Shown piece after piece: positions 51,307-59,845 of a DNA stretch of 64,000 nt. A program made the translations under genes and the position numbers. The notes beneath the pieces were generated by a model that saw only the letters and a program-made list of their open reading frames with translations, did not search any database and was not told the DNA's origin. This DNA is from an uncultured Bacilli bacterium (GTDB lineage: Bacteria > Bacillota_I > Bacilli_A > RF39 > UBA660): positions 434,001-498,000 of the forward strand of contig CAKPMX010000001.1 in NCBI GenBank assembly GCA_934168205.1, read 5' to 3'. Numbering within the stretch: position 1 is the stretch's first letter; every line of letters begins with the position of its first letter.

Positions 51307-52602
51307 ATGAAAAACTGGAGTTTTGGCATGGACAATGATAATCTAGTAAATTTAGTTCTGGCAGGTAAAAAAATCGCAACAACATGTCTATATAATGAAG
51401 AAAACATTCCTACAATAGGTGAAGAATCAATAATTCATTTTGATAATGAAAAAGATGCTTGTATTGTAAAGACCAAAGAGTATCATGTTATGAAGTTTAA
51501 AGATATGACAGAAGATTTAGCTAAACTTGAAGGTGAAGGTGATTTATCACTTGACTACTGGCGAAATGTTCATACTGAATTTTTCAAAAGTTTTTACAAA
51601 GAATTCAATGATGAAACAGAGATTATCTTTGAAATATTTGAAGTAACAAGAAACTTAGTTCAAGAAAGACTACAACTAGGTACTTTAATAGCCAGAAAAA
51701 ACAAAGACATTCTAGGTCCAATAAAAGATATATACGAAGTTAATGCGGGTTTTAATAATACTTTGTTCAGTGTAAATAATAAATATATTATAAAAGTATG
51801 TACTAATAAAGATAAAGAAAATACATTTGATAAAGAATATGAATTCTACACAAAAAATAAAGATAACAAGTTCATTCCTAAACTATATACATATGATACC
51901 AGTAAAAAACATGTACCATATGTATATGAAATAATGGAGCAACTACCTGGAAAAACTCTATATTACTATTACTATAAAATGACTGAAAAAGAAAAAGAAA
52001 ATACTATTAAAAAAATAGTAGAAGTAGTAAAAGAACTTCATAAAAATACACATCAAGTAAATACAAATTCAACTTCTACTTGGCTAGAAGAAATTAAAAG
52101 TACTGTTACCAAAAATTTACAAAATGTAAACCAATTATTTACTAAAAAAGAATACAAAATGATTCAAAAATCTCTTAATCTATATGATAAATATCTATCA
52201 GAAGATGTTCAATATGCGCTACTTCATAATGACTTACACTTTGATAACATCATATACAATAGGAAAAAAGTAAAAATAATAGACTTTAATGATACCTTAA
52301 TTGCGCCAATTGACTATGAATTTAGAATTATTTATCAGATGCAACAAGAACCATGGCGTTGGGCTGATATTGTTATGGACTCATATCAAAAGCCAAAAGA
52401 CTATAAAAACATCTTTACTTACGTAAAAAAATACTATCAAGAATTATCTAATATTAAATACTTAGAAGAACGCCAAATAATATATAAAATTTTAGGAGCA
52501 AGTAAAGATTTACAAAAATATAAAAATAAAGATATAATAGATAAGGTAATTAACTGTAGTAAGTTATTAATAGAAAGAGATGAAGTAAATGACAGAGGTT
52601 GA
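51307..52602 (+). CDS. ASCH domain fused to aminoglycoside/choline-kinase-like phosphotransferase
   Basis: 431 residues. Residues 1-115 form an ASCH domain (WSFGMDNDN, LAGKKIATT, KLEGEGDLSLDYWRNVH), a putative RNA-binding PUA-like fold. Residues about 140-400 form an APH/choline-kinase fold with catalytic LLHNDLHFDNIIYN and metal-binding IIDFNDTLIAPIDYEF. The phosphotransferase core is intact. Fusion of the two in one protein is uncommon in my experience and suggests an RNA- or nucleotide-linked kinase. It overlaps the transglutaminase-like gene by 14 bp. Confidence 0.82.
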   Translation: MKNWSFGMDNDNLVNLVLAGKKIATTCLYNEENIPTIGEESIIHFDNEKDACIVKTKEYHVMKFKDMTEDLAKLEGEGDLSLDYWRNVHTEFFKSFYKEFNDETEIIFEIFEVTRNLVQERLQLGTLIARKNKDILGPIKDIYEVNAGFNNTLFSVNNKYIIKVCTNKDKENTFDKEYEFYTKNKDNKFIPKLYTYDTSKKHVPYVYEIMEQLPGKTLYYYYYKMTEKEKENTIKKIVEVVKELHKNTHQVNTNSTSTWLEEIKSTVTKNLQNVNQLFTKKEYKMIQKSLNLYDKYLSEDVQYALLHNDLHFDNIIYNRKKVKIIDFNDTLIAPIDYEFRIIYQMQQEPWRWADIVMDSYQKPKDYKNIFTYVKKYYQELSNIKYLEERQIIYKILGASKDLQKYKNKDIIDKVINCSKLLIERDEVNDRG

Positions 52603-53122
52603 AAAATTTAATAAAGAACTATCAGAAATATCTTATGGATGGCACGATAAAAATAATACTACTCATGAAAAGCTAGATAAAGAAGCCTTTAAAAAATACT
52701 ATAAAATGCCTACTTTAAAACAAATGAAACAAAATGATCACGCTATATGTTGGGAACTCTGTGAAGTAGAAAGAGACTTCTTCAAAAAACATGATTATCC
52801 ATTTAGAACTGTATTTGTAGTCCTAAATAATGGTAAGAGTAAACCAGGACATTCATTCTTAATATATAAAGATAAAGACAAGTATACTTGGTTTGAAGCA
52901 TCTTGGAGTGACATGAAAGGACTAAGAAGTTACAATAGTATCAAAGAATTATTTGATGATATTAGAAATAACTTTCATAAATTTATTAAAACAAATGATT
53001 TTGATAAAGAAAAATTAGAGTTCTATGCTTATAAAAAACCATTATTTAGAGTTAACTGTGATCAGTTTTATATAAATACCATGTACTTTGGCAAAAAAAT
53101 GACTGATGATTACAAACTATAA
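52589..53122 (+). CDS. Transglutaminase-like cysteine-protease-fold protein
   Basis: 177 residues with a Cys-His-acid pattern: Cys in AICWELCEVERDFF, His in KPGHSFLIYK, and an acidic/aromatic block YTWFEASWSDMKG. This resembles small papain/transglutaminase-like proteins of low-GC Firmicutes (THTFL, EHSW, GI patterns). It is translationally coupled to the ASCH-kinase gene. Function unknown. Confidence 0.7.
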   Translation: MTEVEKFNKELSEISYGWHDKNNTTHEKLDKEAFKKYYKMPTLKQMKQNDHAICWELCEVERDFFKKHDYPFRTVFVVLNNGKSKPGHSFLIYKDKDKYTWFEASWSDMKGLRSYNSIKELFDDIRNNFHKFIKTNDFDKEKLEFYAYKKPLFRVNCDQFYINTMYFGKKMTDDYKL

Positions 53123-53141
53123 ATAAACGTCTTAAGTAACA

Positions 53142-53166
53142 AAAAGAGGATTAAAAATCCTCTTTT
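53142..53166 (+). terminator. Intrinsic terminator after the transglutaminase-like gene
   Basis: AAAAGAGGATT pairs perfectly with AATCCTCTTTT across AAA, an 11-bp stem. Confidence 0.82.
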
Positions 53167-53198
53167 CAACATTTAAACAACTAAAAAAGGAGCCAATA

Positions 53199-53255
53199 AT
53201 GACTCCATCTATTAACAGAGGATCTTCACACTATATAGTGAACCTTCCTCACTAA
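53199..53255 (+). other. Possible 18-codon leader ORF with overlapping hairpin upstream of prfB
   Basis: ATG at 53199 follows AAAGGAG by 6-7 bases and opens 18 codons (MTPSINRGSSHYIVNLPH). Its RNA can form GAGGA-TC-TTCAC / GTGAA-CCT-TCCTC (53218-53250), and GGAG/CTCC around the start. Lying between a terminator and prfB, it may be a leader peptide or a structured RNA. Coding status is unproven. Confidence 0.35.
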
Positions 53256-53400
53256 TAATATATGCAGAAAATAAATAGTCTATACAAAAATTTTTTAAAA
53301 TATGAATAATTGTCTTAAATAAAAAAATATGTTAACATAATACTATATACAATAAGTATAAAACGAGGAAAAAATAAACAATATAATAAGGAAGATAAAA

Positions 53401-54499
53401 ATGGAAATAAAAGAAATGGAACAAGCATTAAATAAATATTTATCAGAAGTTAATAGTCTATGGAGGTCACTTTGACATCGATAAAGAAAAAGAACATTTA
53501 AAAGAACTTCAGAAAGAAACTGAAGATCCATCTTTTTGGACTGATCGTGAAAGAAAAGACCAAGTCTTATCAGAAATTTCTATTGCCAAAGAAAAAATAG
53601 ATAATATAGAAGAAATAGCTAATAGTATTAAAGAAAACTTAGAACTTATTGAGCTAATGAAGCTAGATTTTGATCAAGAAATAGTCGAGCAAATAGAAGA
53701 ATCTATTACTAATCTGCCAGAAAGACTAGAAAAGTTAAATATGCTTCTACTATTATCAGGACCATACGACAAAAACAATTGTATTATAGATATCCATTCT
53801 GGAGCTGGTGGCACAGAAGCATGCGACTGGGCCTTAATGCTTTATAGAATGTATACTCGCTGGTGTGAAAAGAAAAGTTATAAAATAGAAATATTAGACT
53901 ATCAAGCAGGTGATGAAGCTGGTATAAAGAGTGCTTCACTTCTTATAAAAGGTCCAAATGCTTATGGATATTTAAAAAATGAAAAAGGAGTTCACCGCTT
54001 AGTAAGATTATCTCCATTTGACTCCAACAATCGTCGTCATACATCTTTTGCGTCCATTGAAGTAACTCCAGAAATAGAACAAGATAATAGTCTAGAAATT
54101 GATGAAAAAGATTTAAAAATAGATGTTTATCGTTCATCAGGATGCGGAGGACAAGGAGTAAATACAACAGATTCAGCCGTAAGAATAACACATCTACCTA
54201 CTAAAATAGTAGTAACATGTCAAAATGAACGTAGTCAAATTCAAAATAAAGAACAAGCGATGAAAGTTCTAAAAAATAAATTGTTACTAAAAAAATATGA
54301 AGAACAAGAAAAGGAACTAAAACAAATAAAAGGTGACCAGATGAATATTGAGTTTGGCTCACAAATAAGAAGTTATGTAATGCATCCATATTCGCTAGTA
54401 AAAGATCACCGTACTAATTATGAGACAAGTAATGTTTCTAAAGTATTAGATGGAGACATAGATGGTTTTATTGAAGCAAGTTTAAAAAGAGGGTTATAA
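53401..54499 (+). CDS. prfB: Peptide chain release factor 2 with programmed +1 frameshift
   Basis: RF2 recognises UGA and UAA. Codons 1-24 (53401-53472) end at CTT followed by TGA (53473-53475), and the frame continues at +1 from GAC (53474). The site reads GGAGG-TCA-CTT-TGA-C, the classic SD-stimulated autoregulatory shift, in which low RF2 leads to frameshifting and more RF2. The joined protein is 365 residues with the anticodon-like SPF motif (in RLSPFDSNN) and GGQ in SSGCGGQGVNTT. An AAGGAAG site precedes the ATG. Confidence 0.96.
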
Positions 54500-54500
54500 T

Positions 54501-55382
54501 ATGAGAATTTTTTCACAGAAAAAAAATTTTAGAATATTAGAAGAAATAAGAGAAAAGTCTAAATACAAAAGATTAGTCAGATTTATTATTGGCTGTTTTT
54601 TGGTTGCGATAGCGTATAACTTATTCCTTGCGCCAAACGACATTGTTGCTGGTGGTGTAGGTGGTATTGCCATTATTCTAAATGAACTATTCAAATTTGA
54701 TTATTCTACTGTGATTTTAATTGGAAATATTATTTTATTAATAATTAGTTATATATTTTTAGGTAAAGAAAGAACAAGAGGTTCAATACTTGGATCATTA
54801 GTTTTTCCAATATGTGTAAAACTGACTTCAGATATAGGAACATACATAGATATAGATAATTCACAGTTATTATTATCAGCAGTCTTTGGTGGTGTCCTAT
54901 ATGGATTTGGTGCTGGTATGATTTTTAAAGCAGGATATACCGGTGGCGGAACAGACATACTTAGCCAATTAATAAATAAATATTTAAAACTAAGTATTGG
55001 AAAAAGCATTCTATGTACAGATGGTACAATTGTAGTTTTATCTTCATTCGTCTTTGGTACCAATAAATTACTATATGCCATTATTACTCTTTATATAATT
55101 AGTTTAATATCGGATCGTGTAATTTTAGGTATCTCAGACAGTAAAGCATTCTATATCGTAACAGATGAAGAACAAGCTATAAAAGAATATATCTTAAAAT
55201 ATTTAAACCATGGTGTTACTGTATTCAACGCTAAAGGTGGCTTTGCTAAAGAAAAACAAACAGTACTAATGTGTGTATTACCTACTAAAGATTATTACAG
55301 ATTAAAAGAAGGGATATCTGAAATTGATCCAGATGCATTCTTTGTAGTAACAGATGCTTATGAAGTATTTGGAGGAGAATGA
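54501..55382 (+). CDS. YitT-family (DUF161/DUF2179) membrane protein, first tandem copy
   Basis: 293 residues: five to six membrane helices with the family block APNDIVAGGVGGIAIIL, a second glycine-rich motif KAGYTGGGTDILSQLI, and a C-terminal soluble DUF2179 domain (about 215-293; ILKYLNHGVTVFNAKGGF, DPDAFFVVTDAYEV). Function of the family is unknown. It starts 1 bp after prfB. The TGA stop precedes the second copy by 1 bp. Confidence 0.88.
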   Translation: MRIFSQKKNFRILEEIREKSKYKRLVRFIIGCFLVAIAYNLFLAPNDIVAGGVGGIAIILNELFKFDYSTVILIGNIILLIISYIFLGKERTRGSILGSLVFPICVKLTSDIGTYIDIDNSQLLLSAVFGGVLYGFGAGMIFKAGYTGGGTDILSQLINKYLKLSIGKSILCTDGTIVVLSSFVFGTNKLLYAIITLYIISLISDRVILGISDSKAFYIVTDEEQAIKEYILKYLNHGVTVFNAKGGFAKEKQTVLMCVLPTKDYYRLKEGISEIDPDAFFVVTDAYEVFGGE

Positions 55383-55383
55383 T

Positions 55384-56241
55384 ATGGATGATGTAATAGG
55401 AAGATTAAAAAAGAAAAAAGTTGGAAAAAGAATCACTATGCTAGTCGTATCATTATTCTTTAGTGCGATAGTATATAATCTTTTTCTATTACCAGTTAAT
55501 TTAGTAACTGGAGGTGCTGGTGGTATTGCCACAATAACAAATTATGTTTATGGAATAGATCCAGCTTTAATGATATTAATCGTATCAATAACCTGTGCTC
55601 TTTTAAGTCTTATGTACTTAGGACCAGAAGTAACAGCTGTCACTATACTAGCAAGTGTTCTTTATCCATTTTTTGTAAAGATAACTGAACCATTAACAGA
55701 TATAATTCAAATGGATTATAGTGATATGTTTACAATAACTTTGTTTGCGGGTGTCTTAAATGGAATAGCCAATGGTCTCATGTATAAAACTGGCTACAAC
55801 AATGGTGGCCTACCAGTAATAAGTCAAATACTAGAGAAGTATTGCAAAATACCAATTGCTAAAACTAGTGCTGTTATAAATATAACAGTAGTCTTGATAG
55901 CTGGTGTATTCTTTGGTTCTACTAATGTTATGTATGCCATTATCTTAATCTACTTAAATAGTATAATCATAAATAAAGTATTACTCGGAATATCTAATAA
56001 TAAAGCCTTCTACATAATTACATCAGAAGAAGATCAAATTAAAAACTATATCATTAGAACACTAGGCCATAGCGTAACAGTATTTAATGTTAAAGGCGGA
56101 TTCTTAAATAAAAAGAATAAAGTAGTTTTAACTGTAGTACCAAGTAGGGAATATTATCGAGTAACAGAAGGTATAAAAATTATTGATAAAGACGCTTTCT
56201 TCGTGGTAACAGATGCATACGAAGTAGTCGGCGGTAAATAA
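55384..56241 (+). CDS. YitT-family membrane protein, second tandem copy
   Basis: 285 residues with the same architecture as the preceding gene (LPVNLVTGGAGGIATI, KTGYNNGGLPVISQI, IRTLGHSVTVFNVKGGF, DKDAFFVVTDAYEV). The clear but moderate identity shows an old tandem duplication. I chose the ATG at 55384 behind GGAGGAG; an upstream in-frame start overlaps the first copy. TGGGT at the second motif of copy 1 reads NNGGL here, so the copies may differ in substrate. Confidence 0.87.
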   Translation: MDDVIGRLKKKKVGKRITMLVVSLFFSAIVYNLFLLPVNLVTGGAGGIATITNYVYGIDPALMILIVSITCALLSLMYLGPEVTAVTILASVLYPFFVKITEPLTDIIQMDYSDMFTITLFAGVLNGIANGLMYKTGYNNGGLPVISQILEKYCKIPIAKTSAVINITVVLIAGVFFGSTNVMYAIILIYLNSIIINKVLLGISNNKAFYIITSEEDQIKNYIIRTLGHSVTVFNVKGGFLNKKNKVVLTVVPSREYYRVTEGIKIIDKDAFFVVTDAYEVVGGK

Positions 56242-56326
56242 TGTAAATGGAAAAGAAAGGTGATTGTCCTCTCTTTTTTTCTTGTCGAAATTATGTTATA
56301 ATAAAGTAGTTAGGATGGTTGATAAT

Positions 56327-57025
56327 ATGGATTTAATCAGAATTAAACATGTTGAAAAGAAATATAAAAATGGTGTTACTGCCATTTATGATTTAAATTT
56401 AGCAATAGAAAAAGGCTCATTTGTCTTTGTTATCGGTGGCTCAGGTTCCGGAAAAAGTACTTTAATAAAGATGCTATACCGTGAAGAAAAACCAACAAAA
56501 GGACAAATTATTGTTGGTGGTCTAGATGTTGCTAAGCTAAGAAATAAAAAAGTATACAAACTAAGAAGAAAGTTAGGAATAGTTTTCCAAGACTATCGAC
56601 TTCTTCCTAAACTAACAGTATATGAAAATGTTGCTTTTGCCCTAGAAGTAATAGGTGCTAGAAAAGATGAAATAAGAGTAAAAGTACTAAAGGCTTTAGA
56701 AGATGTAGGTCTAAAAAATAAAATACATAACTACCCAGACCAATTATCCGGTGGTGAGCAACAACGTGTTGCTATAGCGAGAGCCATAGTAAATAACCCA
56801 AAATTATTACTATGTGATGAACCCACTGGAAACCTTGATCCAGAAAAAAGTATGGAAATAATGAAGGTATTAGATGACATCAACAAGTCAAGAGGAACAA
56901 CAATTATAATGGCAACGCATGATAAAGACATCGTTAATAGAATGAAAAAACAAGTTTTAATATTAAAAGATGGACATCTAGTTAACTTTAAAGAGAAAGG
57001 AGTCTATGATAATGAAGCTATTTAG
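56327..57025 (+). CDS. ftsE: Cell division ABC ATPase FtsE
   Basis: ATPase of the FtsEX complex that drives activation of wall hydrolases. The 232 residues have Walker A GGSGSGKST, the Q-loop VFQDYRLLP, signature LSGGEQQRVAIARA and Walker B LLLCDEPTGNLDP. ATG 56327 is preferred (AGGATGG upstream); the longer open frame lacks support. It overlaps ftsX by 14-20 bp. Confidence 0.95.
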   Translation: MDLIRIKHVEKKYKNGVTAIYDLNLAIEKGSFVFVIGGSGSGKSTLIKMLYREEKPTKGQIIVGGLDVAKLRNKKVYKLRRKLGIVFQDYRLLPKLTVYENVAFALEVIGARKDEIRVKVLKALEDVGLKNKIHNYPDQLSGGEQQRVAIARAIVNNPKLLLCDEPTGNLDPEKSMEIMKVLDDINKSRGTTIIMATHDKDIVNRMKKQVLILKDGHLVNFKEKGVYDNEAI

Positions 57026-57911
57026 AATGTTAGGTAGAAGTTTTAGAGATGCCTTTAAAAGTGTAATTAGAAATTTTAGTTTATCACTAGCTTCCATTTC
57101 TTGTATTACAATAACTCTAATTATTGTAGCGATTGCTATAATGGCCTCTTTAAATATTAATAATTTTACAGATGAAATAGAAAAAGATTTAACAATAGTT
57201 GTTTTCTTAGATAGGGACGCTGACGCAAATGACATAAAGGATGTAAAAAAAGAATTAGATAAAATATCAAATGTCGAGAAAATAACCTTTATTTCAAAAG
57301 ATCAAGTAAAAGAACAAATGAGAGAAGAGTCAGAAGTATTTGCTAAAGTATTGGATGGTTACGATGAAGGAGAAAGCCCGTTAAAAGATACTTATCAAGT
57401 AAAAGTAAAAGAAATAGAAAAAATAAAAACAACAGCCGATAGAATTAAAAAAATTGATTCAGTATCAGTCGTACGTTATGGGGAAGGAATGGTAGAAAAA
57501 CTAGTAGCTGCCTTCACTTCAATAAAAAATGTTACCTATGGCGTAGTAATTGCCTTAATAGTAGTTACCGTATTCTTAATTGTTAATACTATAAAATTAA
57601 CAATATCAGCTAGAAAAAGAGAAATAGGTATCATGAGATTAGTAGGAGCAAGTAACTTTACTATTAAAACTCCATTTATAATTGAAGGTATGATACTTGG
57701 TGTTTTAGGTTCTATAATACCAATAATATTCACTACATATGGTTATATGGCATTTTATAAACATTTTGATGGATACTTATTTTCAAAATTAATAGTCTTA
57801 ATAAAACCAGAACCATTTATATATACAACTTCTCTAATGGTTATAATAATAGGAATCTTAGTAGGTATGATCGGTAGTGCGAGTGCTGTTAAGAAATATT
57901 TGAAGATATAA
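57012..57911 (+). CDS. ftsX: Cell division ABC permease-like FtsX
   Basis: Membrane partner of FtsE. The 299 residues show a cytoplasmic start (FRMLGRSFRDAFKSVIRN), four membrane helices with an extracytoplasmic loop after the first (DLTIVVFLDRDADANDI to about 165) and the RLVGASNFTIKTPF block. ATG 57012 lies 9 bases after AAAGGAG; ATG 57006 is closer than usual. Its stop overlaps the ATG of the hydrolase gene. Confidence 0.93.
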   Translation: MKLFRMLGRSFRDAFKSVIRNFSLSLASISCITITLIIVAIAIMASLNINNFTDEIEKDLTIVVFLDRDADANDIKDVKKELDKISNVEKITFISKDQVKEQMREESEVFAKVLDGYDEGESPLKDTYQVKVKEIEKIKTTADRIKKIDSVSVVRYGEGMVEKLVAAFTSIKNVTYGVVIALIVVTVFLIVNTIKLTISARKREIGIMRLVGASNFTIKTPFIIEGMILGVLGSIIPIIFTTYGYMAFYKHFDGYLFSKLIVLIKPEPFIYTTSLMVIIIGILVGMIGSASAVKKYLKI

Positions 57912-59137
57912 TGAAAAAGACAAAAATAGTATCAGTAACAATAATAATTGCCCTTTTAATGACACTTGTAGCACTACCAATTAATACAAGTGCTAAAACA
58001 ATAAAGCAATTTGAAGATGAAGTTGCAAAGTATACTAAAGAACTTCAAGATAAAAAAGATAATTTAGCCAAGAATGATGCTGAAATCGCACAAATAAGAA
58101 GTAAAATATCTAGTATTGAAAAGCAAATAGCATCGGCAGAAGAAGAAATTAATAGTTTACAAGATGAAATAGAAAAAAGTAATGAAGAGATAAAAGAAAA
58201 AGGTGAAGAAAGTAAAAAGATAATAGAATATTATCAAATATCAAATGGTGATAATGCTTACTTAGAATATGCCTTTGGAGCAACAGATATTACAGATATG
58301 ATTTATAGGTTATCTGTTGTTGAACAATTAACTGAATATAACGATAATTTAATTAAAGAATTAGAAGAATTAATTGAAAAAAACAAAGCTCAACAAAAGG
58401 AATTAGCTCAGAAAAAAGTAGAACTAAATTCACTTAAGGCAAATTTAGAAAATGAAAGATCAAAAATAGAGACTGACTCTATGGCTATAAGAGAAACAAT
58501 GCCAACAATAGAAGAACAAATAAAAGCAGCACAAGCAAATGTAGCGTATTATAAAAAACTAGGCTGTGGTTCAAATGAAGATATTCGATCTTGTCAATAT
58601 AGAGTTGAACAATCAGCAGGTGGCGGATCAACTCCTAGTGCAAATGGTTTCTTTAGACCAATGCAATACGGGTACATTACGCAAGGATATTATGGCTATG
58701 GTGGACACTTAGGAATGGATCTATCTAGCTCCGATAAAGCCATTGCGGTTTATCCTATTGCGACTGGTACTGTATTTAAGATTTACTACGACAACTGTAA
58801 ATCTGGTGATTGGCGTAATGGTGGTAACTGTAGTTATGGATGCAATGGCAGAGCACTTGTTGTTAAAATAAGACATAACGTTGGCGGAAAATATATATAT
58901 TCTACATACGCTCATTTAAGAAGTTTCGGTGCCATATCAGAAGGTCAAATAGTAACACCATTTACTATCATTGGCTACATGGGCTCAACTGGTTGTTCCA
59001 CAGGACCACATTTGCATTTAGAAATTACTAATTGTGATTGGAATAAAGGTGGAGGTTGTACCTGGGGAGAATATCAACAAAATACAATCAATCCAACAAG
59101 ATACGTTAACTTTCCATCTAGATGGAATAACCGTTAA
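57911..59137 (+). CDS. FtsEX-associated coiled-coil M23 peptidoglycan hydrolase
   Basis: 408 residues: signal peptide (about 7-28), a long coiled-coil (about 30-220), a short Gly/Ser linker, and an M23 domain with HxxxD (His266/Asp270), YAHL (His335) and HLH (His367/His369) all intact. This is the EnvC/CwlO/PcsB layout, in which the coiled-coil docks on FtsX. Coupling to ftsX (TAATG overlap) supports that it is the hydrolase activated by FtsEX. Several extra cysteines (CKSGD, GNCSYGC, GCSTG) suggest disulfides or metal binding. Confidence 0.92.
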   Translation: MKKTKIVSVTIIIALLMTLVALPINTSAKTIKQFEDEVAKYTKELQDKKDNLAKNDAEIAQIRSKISSIEKQIASAEEEINSLQDEIEKSNEEIKEKGEESKKIIEYYQISNGDNAYLEYAFGATDITDMIYRLSVVEQLTEYNDNLIKELEELIEKNKAQQKELAQKKVELNSLKANLENERSKIETDSMAIRETMPTIEEQIKAAQANVAYYKKLGCGSNEDIRSCQYRVEQSAGGGSTPSANGFFRPMQYGYITQGYYGYGGHLGMDLSSSDKAIAVYPIATGTVFKIYYDNCKSGDWRNGGNCSYGCNGRALVVKIRHNVGGKYIYSTYAHLRSFGAISEGQIVTPFTIIGYMGSTGCSTGPHLHLEITNCDWNKGGGCTWGEYQQNTINPTRYVNFPSRWNNR

Positions 59138-59166
59138 AAGTATATAGAAATATATACTTTTTTCTT
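59136..59166 (+). terminator. Intrinsic terminator after the hydrolase gene
   Basis: AAAAGTATATA pairs with TATATACTTTT across a GAAA tetraloop, followed by TTT. Confidence 0.82.
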
Positions 59167-59218
59167 TTTGACTTGCAACATATACTTATATATAATATAA
59201 TTGCCTTGGTGATAAGAG

Positions 59219-59623
59219 ATGAAAATATTTATAATTTGTAGTAAAGCCTTTTACAACAAAATACCATCAATAAAAAAGGAATTAGAAAAATCAGGTCATA
59301 TTATAACTTTACCAAATTGTTATGATGCTCCAGAAACAGAGGCTAAATATCGTGGAACTAACAAACATGCTGACTGGAAAGCAAGTATGATTAAGCATAG
59401 TGAAGAAGTTATTTCTAAGGTAGATAGTGTTTTAGTTCTAAATTATACCAAAAATGGTATTGATAATTATATTGGAGGAGCAACATTTTTAGAAATGTAT
59501 GACGCTTTTAGATTGGGAAAGAAAATTTACATGATGAATGATATCCCAGAAGGTTTATTAAAGGATGAAATTATAGGATTTAATCCAATTATCCTAAATG
59601 GTAATTTAAACGAAATGAAATAA
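59219..59623 (+). CDS. Nucleoside 2-deoxyribosyltransferase-like protein
   Basis: 134 residues of a Rossmann-like fold: FIICSKAFY at the N-terminus, a middle with VDSVLVLNY, and IGGATFLEMYDAFRLGKKIYMMND, the pattern of nucleoside 2-deoxyribosyltransferase-like/DUF4406-type proteins. The Glu in FLEM would be the usual nucleophile-position residue. Activity on nucleosides is plausible but unproven. Confidence 0.68.
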   Translation: MKIFIICSKAFYNKIPSIKKELEKSGHIITLPNCYDAPETEAKYRGTNKHADWKASMIKHSEEVISKVDSVLVLNYTKNGIDNYIGGATFLEMYDAFRLGKKIYMMNDIPEGLLKDEIIGFNPIILNGNLNEMK

Positions 59624-59639
59624 TGTTATCAAAAAAAGG

Positions 59640-59668
59640 TTGACAGACAAAAAATAATATGATACCAT
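59640..59668 (+). promoter_or_regulatory. Promoter of the leader ORF/ABC exporter unit
   Basis: TTGACA (59640-59645), 17 bp, TACCAT (59663-59668). Consensus -35 with a fair -10. Confidence 0.65.
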
Positions 59669-59700
59669 GAAAATGAATTTGAAGAGAGAGGAGTGAGAAT

Positions 59701-59787
59701 ATGATTATAAGAGCAACAAGCAAAATGAAAAAGATTAGAAGTAATAATGGCCGATTTGGGAATAAATGTATTCTCACTTGTTTTTAA
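59701..59787 (+). CDS. 28-codon leader peptide upstream of the ABC exporter
   Basis: ATG at 59701 follows AGAGAGGAG and encodes MIIRATSKMKKIRSNNGRFG, then NKCILTCF and TAA. The ribosome-site/start region AGTGAGAATA (59692-59701) is exactly complementary to TATTCTCACT (59769-59778) near the end of the ORF, and a terminator follows. This arrangement is typical of ribosome-mediated attenuation before drug-responsive ABC genes (B. subtilis bmrB-bmrCD is a known case). A secreted or modified peptide is the alternative, because of the cationic sequence and two cysteines. Confidence 0.68.
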   Translation: MIIRATSKMKKIRSNNGRFGNKCILTCF

Positions 59788-59797
59788 TATATAAAAA

Positions 59798-59822
59798 TCA
59801 AGAGGCCATTAGGTCTCTTTTA
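59798..59822 (+). terminator. Attenuator-like terminator between leader ORF and ABC gene
   Basis: AAGAGGCC (59800-59807), ATTA loop, GGTCTCTT (59812-59819) with one G-U pair, then TT. It ends 24 bp before the ABC start codon. Confidence 0.78.
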
Positions 59823-59845
59823 TTATGCAAGAAAGGATGGATATA

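Noticed and set aside
53657..54499. prfB as a 5'-truncated pseudogene starting at 53657
   Set aside because: The upstream 24 codons, CTT-TGA-C shift site and conserved RF2 N-terminus show a programmed frameshift, not decay.
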